From contig JAHBUV010000001.1 in assembly GCA_019637915.1 (NCBI GenBank), positions 3,132,565 to 3,196,564 of the forward strand: a stretch of 64,000 nucleotides of DNA, in the 5' to 3' direction. The notes under the pieces were generated by a model. That model searched no databases and had not been told where the DNA came from. It saw only the letters and a program-made list of their open reading frames with translations. Shown here piece after piece: positions 57,609 through 64,000 of the stretch. Position numbers and translations under genes: made by a program. The first letter of the stretch is position 1, and every line of letters begins with the position of its first letter. Source of the DNA: Pseudobdellovibrionaceae bacterium. GTDB lineage: Bacteria > Bdellovibrionota > Bdellovibrionia > Bdellovibrionales > Bdellovibrionaceae.

Positions 57609-59390
57609 ATGTTGTCACGCCTGAGCCTCAAAGCCAAATTGATCAGCGCCTTCCTCGTGGTCGCTTCCCTGTTGCTGGTGGTCGGAGTGACGAACTCCCG
57701 GTCCATGCGCCAGGTGGACGGGGATTACTCCAAGATCGCCGACATCAGCCTGCCGAATCTGAGCAGCGTGTACGAAATGGACTCGCAGGCGCAGACCATC
57801 GCGCAAAAGGTCGTCGAGCTGGGCCTGCAGAAGGTGCACGGCGACCAGGACGCGCAGCTGTCGGCCACCCTCGACGCCGACATCAAGGACTATGAACTCA
57901 GCGCCGCAAAATACAAGAAACTGCCGGACCTGCCGGGTGAAGAGGACCTTTACAAACCGGTCGCGGAACAATGGGAGAAATTCAAAGACCTGAGCCTGCG
58001 TTTGAAGGCCCTTCACGACAGCCCCACGCCGGAATCCGCGGCGGAATTTTTGCAGATCTATGAGGCCTCCTACGGCAAGTCCTACGACGATTACGCCGCC
58101 AGCAGCGACCAGCTGATCCGGTTCCACCGTGACCGGGCGGCGGTTTTTTCGGCGCAGGCCAAAGAGACCGGCGCTTTCGCGCAGAATCTGTCTTTCGTTC
58201 TGGTGGCGGCCGGCTTCCTCCTCGCCGTCGCCCTGGGCTGGCTGAGCGCCGCCAACATCGGCAACGCCTTGGCGGGCATCGTCCGCCGGATCGAATCCGG
58301 CTCCGACGAAGTGGCTTCCGCCGCCTCGCAGATCTCGGACTCCAGCGCGCAGTTGAACGACAGCACCACCGAGCAGGCCGCCGCCATCCAGGAGACCGCC
58401 GCGTCCGTGGACGAATTGACCGCCATGGTCCAACGCAACGGCGACAATGCCGAGCAGTCGCGCCAGAGCTCCGGCCAGAGCAAGAGCGCCGCCGAGAACG
58501 GCAAGCAGTCCATCGAGGAGATGATCCACTCGATCGAGGAGATTTCCACCTCGAACAACCTGATCATGCAGCAGGTGGAAAGCGGCAACAAGGAGATGGC
58601 CGAGATCATCAAGGTCATCAACGAGATCGGCAGCAAGACGAAGATCATCAATGACATCGTTTTCCAGACGAAGCTCTTGTCCTTCAACGCCTCGGTGGAG
58701 GCGGCCCGCGCCGGCGAGCACGGCAAGGGCTTTGCCGTCGTCGCCGAGGAGATCGGCAATCTCGCGGCCATGAGCGGCGGCGCCGCCAAGGAGATCACCG
58801 AGATGCTCGACAGCGGCACGCGGAAGGTCGACAGCATCCTGCAACAGACCCGCGGTTCCGTCGAACGCCTGATCCAGGAGGGCAAAGAGAAAGTCGAGCG
58901 CGGCACCCGCGTCGCCCAGGAGTGCAGCGGGGCCCTCGAGCAGATCCTGCAAGCCGTGGGCGGGGTCGATCACATGATCTCCGAGATCGCCAGCGCGTCG
59001 CGCGAGCAGGCGCAGGGCATCGGCGAGATCAACAAAGCCATGACGCAATTGAACCAGGTGACGGCCCAGAACTCCCTCGTGGCCCAGCAGTGCGCTTCCG
59101 CCTCCGAGCAGTTGAGCGACCAGGCCGTGGGCCTGCGCGGTCTCGTGCTCGAGTTGAACCATCTGCTGAGCGGCCGCTCCGGGGAGTCCGTCCCCGCCGC
59201 CCCTCCCGGGAGCCCGGTCCGGACGACGAAATCCCGGATGGAGCCCGCGAACGTGGTGAAGCTCCATCATCCGGCCAGAAAAAAACCGGCTCAAAAGCCG
59301 GCTTCCTCCGCGCCCGTGAGGGCGCATCAAAAAGCGGTCGGGGACGAAAGAACGCCTTCGTTCAGTGATCCCGGTTTCAGCGAAGACTGA
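57609..59390 (+). CDS. Methyl-accepting chemotaxis protein without HAMP domain
   Basis: A 593-residue chemoreceptor. TM1 (about 11-28), a helical periplasmic domain of about 165 residues of four-helix-bundle type, TM2 (about 196-217), then directly a methylation helix region starting [15 protein letters not shown]. The HAMP linker of about 50 residues is absent. The signalling tip is [20 protein letters not shown] followed by [14 protein letters not shown], typical of CheA/CheW-binding hairpins. The last 60 residues are disordered and basic; no CheR-binding pentapeptide. AAGGAG ten bases before ATG 57609; a GTG one codon earlier is possible. Confidence 0.92.
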   Translation: MLSRLSLKAKLISAFLVVASLLLVVGVTNSRSMRQVDGDYSKIADISLPNLSSVYEMDSQAQTIAQKVVELGLQKVHGDQDAQLSATLDADIKDYELSAAKYKKLPDLPGEEDLYKPVAEQWEKFKDLSLRLKALHDSPTPESAAEFLQIYEASYGKSYDDYAASSDQLIRFHRDRAAVFSAQAKETGAFAQNLSFVLVAAGFLLAVALGWLSAANIGNALAGIVRRIESGSDEVASAASQISDSSAQLNDSTTEQAAAIQETAASVDELTAMVQRNGDNAEQSRQSSGQSKSAAENGKQSIEEMIHSIEEISTSNNLIMQQVESGNKEMAEIIKVINEIGSKTKIINDIVFQTKLLSFNASVEAARAGEHGKGFAVVAEEIGNLAAMSGGAAKEITEMLDSGTRKVDSILQQTRGSVERLIQEGKEKVERGTRVAQECSGALEQILQAVGGVDHMISEIASASREQAQGIGEINKAMTQLNQVTAQNSLVAQQCASASEQLSDQAVGLRGLVLELNHLLSGRSGESVPAAPPGSPVRTTKSRMEPANVVKLHHPARKKPAQKPASSAPVRAHQKAVGDERTPSFSDPGFSED

Positions 59391-59393
59391 GTC

Positions 59394-59789
59394 TCAGGGA
59401 CTCGTCGCTTCGCTGTCATCCACGCTGGCGGGCAGCCGCTCCATTTCGGCGTCGGTCGAGACGCCCAAAGCCTGCAGGGTCGCCGTGTCGGCGTCACCCG
59501 TGACGCTCAGGCTGTTTTCAACCTGGAACTGGCGGATGGCGGCGCGCGTTTGCGGGCCCATCAGGCCGTCCTCTTTCACGGAGGCCGTGGTCTCCTCGTT
59601 CAACGCCGTTTGCAGGCGGCGGATTTCCGAGGAGGACAGGTAAGTCGGCGAAGACTGTTCCCAAGATCGCGCGGACAGGGGCTCGCTCCCGGTCGAAGTG
59701 GTCGAGGCCTTGTTGCTGCCGTCAGCCTGGGCCGTGACAGCCGCGGCGATGAAAGCGCCCGTCGTCAAGAGGTGTCGGAAGGTCATCAT
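59394..59789 (-). CDS. Exported peptidoglycan-binding domain protein
   Basis: A 131-residue exported protein. After a signal peptide (LLTTGAFIAAAVTAQA) and a Ser/Thr-rich linker comes one PG_binding_1 module (EIRRLQTALNEE... DGLMGPQTRAAIRQFQ...ATLQALG), which binds peptidoglycan. There is no catalytic domain. AAGGAG five bases before the ATG at 59789. Convergent with the chemoreceptor gene, with four bases between the stops. Confidence 0.88.
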   Translation of the reverse strand: MMTFRHLLTTGAFIAAAVTAQADGSNKASTTSTGSEPLSARSWEQSSPTYLSSSEIRRLQTALNEETTASVKEDGLMGPQTRAAIRQFQVENSLSVTGDADTATLQALGVSTDAEMERLPASVDDSEATSP

Positions 59790-59924
59790 GGGGTCTCCTT
59801 TCGAGTTCGATCCATTCGAACCCTGTCATGGGGAGACTTTATCAAGGCCGCAGTCGGGCGGACAAAGGCGATCCCGAGAATAAACCATGAAGAAAATGAC
59901 AAGGTCCAGGCCGGTCGGGATCAA

Positions 59925-60809
59925 CTATTTTTGATGAGTCGACCGGGCCACCCGCGTTTCGGCGGTCACGCAGCCCTGGCGGGCCTGGGCGATCAGTTTG
60001 CCCGTGAAAACGCCGGCGGCCTGCGAAGTTCCCGTCATCCGGTCGACGCCGCCGCCGGGAACGGTCGACAGGACGCGTTCCCCTTCCTCGCGGTAATGGT
60101 GCCCGCGGGGGGGCAGGTTGCTGGTGTTCAGCAAAACGCCGTGGGCGTCGGTGGCGGTGACGGAAAACAGGGACGCGTAGCCGTAAGAGGAGGGATAGAA
60201 GAAGCGGCTGTGGTCCAGGGGTTTTTTGTTGCCGCTGGCGCTGACGACGACGACGCCGCGGGCGGAGGCCTCGGCGAACAGCCGGCGTTCGCTTTCGGCG
60301 GGCTCGTAACCGCCGCCGGAAATGTGGATCAGGTGCGCCCCTTGGTCCAGGGCGTAGCGGACGGCGGCGCCGAAGGCCTTCGCCGTGCAGGGGAAGCCTT
60401 TTTTGCGGCAGTACTTCAACGTCATGAAGCGCACGCCGCTTGAGGCGCGGCTCATCTGCGGGTAGCCGCCCACCAGTCCCGCCACGTGGGTGCCGTGGCC
60501 GGATTCGTCGGTGAGGTCGGCGTTGCCTTGGGCGAAATTCCACCCGTGCACGTCGTCGACCAGGCCGTTGCCGTCGTCATCGACGCCGTTGGTGGCCTTG
60601 TCGCGGCCGAATTCATCGAGGCCGGTCTCGCCGGGGTTCGTCCACAGCGAGGAGGAAAAGAAGGGATGCCGCACATCGAGGCCGCTGTCGATGACGGCGA
60701 CGACGACCGGATTCGGTCCCGAAGGCAAGAAAACGCAGGGAGCCTCCGCCCAGGCCGTGGCGGATGACAAGAAAAGCGCCGCGTGAAGAATTCCCCATCT
60801 GATGTGCAT
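59925..60809 (-). CDS. Exported S8-family (subtilisin-like) serine protease
   Basis: A 294-residue exported protease with signal peptide (MHIRWGILHAALFLSSATAWA). The catalytic triad is Asp41 in AVIDSGLD, His105 in GHGTHVAGL, and Ser262 in GTSQAAGVF; Asn194 in SASGN is the oxyanion-hole residue. A calcium-loop-like insert (NGVDDDGNGLVDDVHGW) follows the Asp. The protein lacks a recognisable propeptide, and its size is close to the minimal subtilase. Cysteine pairs around YCRKKGFPC may form a disulfide. Start at 60809 because the signal peptide begins there. Confidence 0.92.
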   Translation of the reverse strand: MHIRWGILHAALFLSSATAWAEAPCVFLPSGPNPVVVAVIDSGLDVRHPFFSSSLWTNPGETGLDEFGRDKATNGVDDDGNGLVDDVHGWNFAQGNADLTDESGHGTHVAGLVGGYPQMSRASSGVRFMTLKYCRKKGFPCTAKAFGAAVRYALDQGAHLIHISGGGYEPAESERRLFAEASARGVVVVSASGNKKPLDHSRFFYPSSYGYASLFSVTATDAHGVLLNTSNLPPRGHHYREEGERVLSTVPGGGVDRMTGTSQAAGVFTGKLIAQARQGCVTAETRVARSTHQK

Positions 60810-60905
60810 GGGAAAAGTTTACGAAAACCTCACAACTCCGCAAACGAAGTTTGCGAAAGCGAGGGAAACGACGGATTGGCGCGGCTTTCCGGCTGCCGCC
60901 TGACA

Positions 60906-61298
60906 CTAATGCTGGGAGCTCATGCGTTCGCAGCTCTGGGCGCAAGTCCTGCACGCCGCCGCGCAGGTCTCCAGGGCCTCGTCCTCCTCCTCGAAATCCT
61001 CGCAGTCCTCGGCGCAGGCCCGGCAGATTTCCGCGCAAACCTCGCAGGCGCGGTGATGAAAGGTCGAGTCGCGCATCAGGAAGTTCGCCGTGATGGCGCA
61101 GATCTCCGCGCAATCGTGCAGCAAGCGGATATGATCGGCGTCGGCGTGTTCGCCTTTTTTCTCGAGGCTGTGAAACATCAGCTGTTCGCAGATCTGGTGA
61201 CAGGCCAGGCAGTTCCGTATGCACTCCTGGGCTTCCTCGGGAAGATTCTTGAAGATTTTGCCGGTGCTCCCCAGGGACACGTTGGGTTGAATGACCAT
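60906..61298 (-). CDS. Four-helix-bundle copper-storage-like (Csp/DUF326) protein
   Basis: A 130-residue protein with 15 Cys arranged along four helices: CIRNCLACHQICEQ, LLHDCAEICAI, RACEVCAEICRACAEDC and LETCAAACRTCAQSCER. This is the pattern of PF03860 copper-binding/storage proteins, which load Cu(I) on thiols in the bundle core. It has no signal peptide, so it would be a cytosolic Csp3-like store. GGAGGAGG five bases before the ATG at 61298. It is not next to a copper pump or regulator. Confidence 0.88.
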   Translation of the reverse strand: MVIQPNVSLGSTGKIFKNLPEEAQECIRNCLACHQICEQLMFHSLEKKGEHADADHIRLLHDCAEICAITANFLMRDSTFHHRACEVCAEICRACAEDCEDFEEEDEALETCAAACRTCAQSCERMSSQH

Positions 61299-61385
61299 CT
61301 CGCCTCCTCCGCCCCTGAGCTTGGCAAGGGGAGGCGCAAAGAGAAAGCCGTCACGGGTCTTTTGATGAATTCTTCCGCTCGGATT

Positions 61386-62147
61386 TCACTCGAGGTCCGA
61401 GAGCGAGAGATCGAAGCGGAAGGTTTCGCCGCGCGCGTCGCGGGCCGTGAAGCACCCTTGTCGCTGGGCCGAGACGTTGAAACCGGCGCCCCACCACCGG
61501 TAACCGGGCACGTCGCTGACGGTGTTGGCGCGGCTGCGGGGATTCTGCAGAAGCTCGAGGCGTCCCTCGCCGCGGTTGTCGCCGACGAGATTGCGGGAAT
61601 AAAACCGCCACTGCAGCCGACGGTCGCGGTCGAGCTCGCCGTCGGGCGTGCGCACCTCGAGCTGCTCGGCGGTGTGGTACAGGATCTTCAGCTCGGGATC
61701 GGCGAGCATTTTTTCGTACAAACGCGCCATCTCGCGAACGGGGATCGGGGCGTAGTCGCGATCCCACTTGTCTTGAGGGATGAGAAAATGCGAATGGCCC
61801 ATGTCGGGGAAAAAGACGCCGTCGATGTAATCCAGGCGCCAGGCTTCCTCCAGATGGCGGCGCACGGAGCGGATGAACGACTCCGGCAGGCGCACGGGCC
61901 CGCCGCGCGAAAGATCATAAGGCAAAATCCAAGCGGATTGGCTTTCATCCCAGAAAGCCCGTTGCGGCAGTCGCCGGGGGGACGCCAGGATTTCCTGAAA
62001 GCGCGTGATCAAGGCGGGCAGACTGTAGGACCACTGGAAGTCCGAGGCCCGCAGAACCTCTTCGTTCGGCGCGGGCGGCGGACATTGCGAAAAAGCCACA
62101 GAGTGGAGCAGCAACTTCAGAATCAGGGCGGAGAGGGACAGCGTCAT
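61386..62147 (-). CDS. Exported protein of unknown function
   Basis: A 253-residue exported protein with a signal peptide (MTLSLSALILKLLLHSVAFSQ) and mature N-terminus CPPPAPNEE, with Cys right after the cleavage region. The domain has DYIDGVFFPDMGHSHFLIPQ and HTAEQLEVRTPDGE, Trp-rich, probably alpha/beta. No family recognised. His-rich parts (MGHSHF, YHT) could bind a metal. Its frame is open far upstream, but the signal peptide marks the start at 62147; the ribosome site is weak. Divergent from pstS. Confidence 0.7.
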   Translation of the reverse strand: MTLSLSALILKLLLHSVAFSQCPPPAPNEEVLRASDFQWSYSLPALITRFQEILASPRRLPQRAFWDESQSAWILPYDLSRGGPVRLPESFIRSVRRHLEEAWRLDYIDGVFFPDMGHSHFLIPQDKWDRDYAPIPVREMARLYEKMLADPELKILYHTAEQLEVRTPDGELDRDRRLQWRFYSRNLVGDNRGEGRLELLQNPRSRANTVSDVPGYRWWGAGFNVSAQRQGCFTARDARGETFRFDLSLSDLE

Positions 62148-62201
62148 GCGGTGATGATGGCAAAAAGCGCTCAGAAGGGCCGCGCGCGGCGCAGCGAAAT
62201 C

Positions 62202-62219
62202 CTGACAATTCCCTAACAT
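62202..62219 (+). promoter_or_regulatory. Pho-box-like site upstream of pstS
   Basis: CTGACA (62202) and CTAACA (62213) are spaced 11 bases apart, the repeat spacing of PhoB boxes (CTGTCA type), 65-80 bases before the pstS start. The second repeat is also the left arm of a hairpin with TGTTAG near 62238-62243 in the probable leader. PhoB control of pst is well known; the matches here are imperfect. Confidence 0.4.
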
Positions 62220-62282
62220 GAGGGCATGAAATGCCAGTGTTAGGGTCGAGCCACGAAGCCAAACCACGATCGGAGCCTCACC

Positions 62283-63266
62283 ATGCTTTCCAGCATTTTT
62301 CTGAGTCTTTTCATGAGTTTCAACCTTCACGCCCAGTCCACGATCAAGATCGATGGATCGAGCACGGTTTTCCCGATCACGGAGGCCATGGCGGAGGAGT
62401 TTCAGACGTCCAAAAAAGGCGCCGTGCGCGTGACGGTGGGCATTTCCGGGACGGGCGGCGGTTTCAAAAAATTCTGCCGCGGTGAAACCGACGTGCAGGA
62501 CGCTTCGCGCCCGATCTCTTTGTCGGAAATGGAAAGCTGCCGCAAGGCCGGCGTGAAGTACGTCGAGCTGCCCATCGCTTATGACGCCATCGTCGTGGCG
62601 GTGAACCTGAAAAACGATTGGATGACGGAAGCCGCGGTTCCGGACCTCAAAAAAATGTGGTCCCCGGAGGCGCAAGGCAAAGTCACGCAGTGGGACCAGG
62701 TGAACGCCCAGTGGCCGAAAGAAAAACTGAAGCTCTTCGGCGCGGGTTCCGACTCGGGCACTTTCGACTTCTTCACGGAAGCCATCGTGGGCAAGGCGAA
62801 ATCCAGCCGCGGCGACTACACCGCCAGCGAGGACGACAACACCCTCGTGATGGGCGTCGCCAACGACCGTTTCGCCCTCGGTTACCTGCCTCTGGCCTAC
62901 TACGAGGCCAATAAAGCGAAGCTGCGCGCCCTGCCGGTGAAAAACGCCGAGGCCTCCGCCAAAGTGAAAAGCGTTCTGCCCAGCCGCGAGACGGTGGAGA
63001 ACGCGACCTACTACCTGGCGCGCCCGATCTTCATTTACGTCTCGGAGGCGTCCTTGAAAAAGCCGGAGGTGCGGGAGTTCACCGAGTTCTACCTGAAGAA
63101 CGCCGCGGAGATCGTGCCCTCGGTGAAGTACGTGGCCCTGCCGGCCAAGGCCTACACGATGAGCCTCGAGCACGCGAAGAAGAACCGCGTCGGTTCCATC
63201 TTCGGCGGCAAAGAGCCCATCGGCATGAAGATCGAAGACTTGTTGAAGCGCGAAGCTTCGATGTAA
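62283..63266 (+). CDS. pstS: Phosphate ABC transporter substrate-binding protein
   Basis: A 327-residue periplasmic phosphate-binding protein with a short signal peptide ([18 protein letters not shown]). [20 protein letters not shown] is the conserved Ser/Thr phosphate loop, [19 protein letters not shown] and DASRPI the second, and [15 protein letters not shown] the third; together they ligate phosphate. It starts at ATG 62283 with CGGAGC before it. pstC follows 10 bases after its stop, so it heads the pst operon. Confidence 0.93.
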   Translation: MLSSIFLSLFMSFNLHAQSTIKIDGSSTVFPITEAMAEEFQTSKKGAVRVTVGISGTGGGFKKFCRGETDVQDASRPISLSEMESCRKAGVKYVELPIAYDAIVVAVNLKNDWMTEAAVPDLKKMWSPEAQGKVTQWDQVNAQWPKEKLKLFGAGSDSGTFDFFTEAIVGKAKSSRGDYTASEDDNTLVMGVANDRFALGYLPLAYYEANKAKLRALPVKNAEASAKVKSVLPSRETVENATYYLARPIFIYVSEASLKKPEVREFTEFYLKNAAEIVPSVKYVALPAKAYTMSLEHAKKNRVGSIFGGKEPIGMKIEDLLKREASM

Positions 63267-63276
63267 GGTTGGGGAT

Positions 63277-64000
63277 GTGAGTCGACTGACCGCTTTCACT
63301 TCCGCTGACCATCCGGTGCGTCGCTGGCGCCGGATGAAGGAGCGCTTCATCGAGGCGATCCTGTTCCTCGCCGCGACCTCCTCCGTCTTCGTGACTTTCG
63401 GGATCGTCTGGATCCTCGTCAAAGAGTCCATCCCGTTTTTCGCCCATGTGCCGCTCGGGGAATTCCTGACCGGCACCGAGTGGACGCCGCTTTTTGAAAA
63501 CGCCCGCTTCGGCATCCTGCCTTTGCTGTGCGGGACCCTGCTGTCGACCGCCATCGCTTTGTCGGTGGCGATCCCCCTCGGAACGGTGGCCGCGGCCTTT
63601 TTGTCCGAGTACACGAAGCCCTGGCTGCGCGAGATTCTGAAGCCGATCCTGGAGTTGCTGGCGGCGGTGCCGACGGTGGTCTACGGTTATTTCGCCCTGC
63701 TTTTCGTGACGCCGCTCCTGCAGAAGATCCATCCGGACCTGGGCGGGTTCAACGTCCTGTCGGCGGGTCTGGTGATGGGCATGATGATCGTCCCTTACGT
63801 GAGCTCCTTGAGCGAGGACGCCATGCGCTCGGTGCCGGGGCATTTGAAAGAGGGCTCCTTCGCTTTGGGGGCTTCGCGTTTTCAGACGATCTTCCGCGTG
63901 GTGATCCCCACGGCGTTTTCCGGCATGACGTCCGCTTACATCCTCGCCATCTCGCGGGCTTTGGGGGAAACCATGGTGGTGTCCATCGCCGCCGGCATGC
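63277..64000 (+). CDS. pstC: Phosphate ABC transporter permease PstC, 5' part (runs off right edge)
   Basis: The frame opens at GTG 63277 and is open to the last base, about 241 codons. It shows a first transmembrane helix (AILFLAATSSVFVTFGIVWI), PLFENARFGILPLLCGTLLS, AIPLGTVAAAFLSEY, AAVPTVVYGYFAL and the ABC permease EAA loop, AMRSVPGHLKEGSFALGASR, ending RALGETMVVSIAAGM. PstC pairs with PstA to carry phosphate into the cytoplasm. GGGGAT lies just before the start. Ten bases separate it from pstS; pstA and pstB should follow beyond the window. Confidence 0.92.
   Translation, partial: MSRLTAFTSADHPVRRWRRMKERFIEAILFLAATSSVFVTFGIVWILVKESIPFFAHVPLGEFLTGTEWTPLFENARFGILPLLCGTLLSTAIALSVAIPLGTVAAAFLSEYTKPWLREILKPILELLAAVPTVVYGYFALLFVTPLLQKIHPDLGGFNVLSAGLVMGMMIVPYVSSLSEDAMRSVPGHLKEGSFALGASRFQTIFRVVIPTAFSGMTSAYILAISRALGETMVVSIAAGM

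Noticed and set aside
62148-63614. Extension of the minus-strand gene at 61386 through pstS
   Set aside because: The extended part is antisense to pstS and pstC, which have clear family motifs; the signal peptide marks the real start at 62147.

Overview
The window looks like chromosome of a high-GC member of the Bdellovibrionota, that is, a Bdellovibrio-like predatory or predator-related bacterium. The evidence is indirect. It carries phage-tail-fibre-like surface proteins with a C-terminal S74 chaperone, a TIGR02147-family regulator, many exported hydrolases and lipoproteins, very large Ig-repeat surface proteins, and odd lipoprotein signals with Asn before the Cys (QNCSQ, NNCSQ). Most genes have strongly GC-biased third positions. 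The stretch from about 38.6 to 43.9 kb is visibly AT-richer.

Layout. 1-2.5 kb holds a housekeeping block: 3' half of pheT, ihfA, a MerR-type regulator and tRNA-Pro(GGG). 2.5-20.4 kb is almost entirely on the minus strand and encodes exported proteins: a small Cys-rich protein, an exported HAD dehalogenase, an exported nucleotidyltransferase-like protein, a three-gene fibre cassette (envelope barrel-like protein, lipoprotein, S74 fibre), a pair of overlapping exported genes whose second member has a RelE/ParE-like domain, a 2496-residue Ig-repeat/propeller lipoprotein and a GH16 glucanase. 20.8-38.3 kb mixes a PAS hybrid kinase, a YiiX-like papain-fold protein, two M28 peptidases, a von Willebrand/Ig lipoprotein, a TIGR02147 regulator, DUF488, an ABC-F ATPase, a CPA2-type antiporter and a PhoD phosphatase. 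tRNA-Pro(CGG) lies at 38.46 kb.

38.6-43.9 kb is an AT-richer accessory island next to that tRNA. It holds an MNT/HEPN toxin-antitoxin pair, a RibD/DHFR-like reductase, a DUF1428 protein and a 1000-residue exported helical protein of unknown function. 43.9-53.5 kb contains a GH15 lipoprotein, a glycosidase-like/DUF4214 lipoprotein, an alkyltransferase-like DNA-repair protein, and a second fibre gene translationally coupled to a response regulator with an HD-GYP-like domain. 53.8-64 kb has an exported beta-carbonic anhydrase, a hemerythrin, a MarC protein, a HAMP-less chemoreceptor, a PGBD protein, a subtilase, a copper-storage-like Cys-rich bundle, and the start of a pst phosphate uptake operon (pstS, partial pstC) that runs off the right edge.

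Themes. Two fibre paralogues share an N-terminal domain and carry different C-terminal modules, each in a different operon context. Hydrolases for peptides, polysaccharides and phosphoesters are spread among them. Two families of intergenic palindromes (cores GTTCCCTTTTT and GGTGCCAGGTCC) sit between genes at 40-50 kb and in three cases supply a gene's stop codon. No CRISPR array, rRNA, integrase, transposase gene or prophage was seen.
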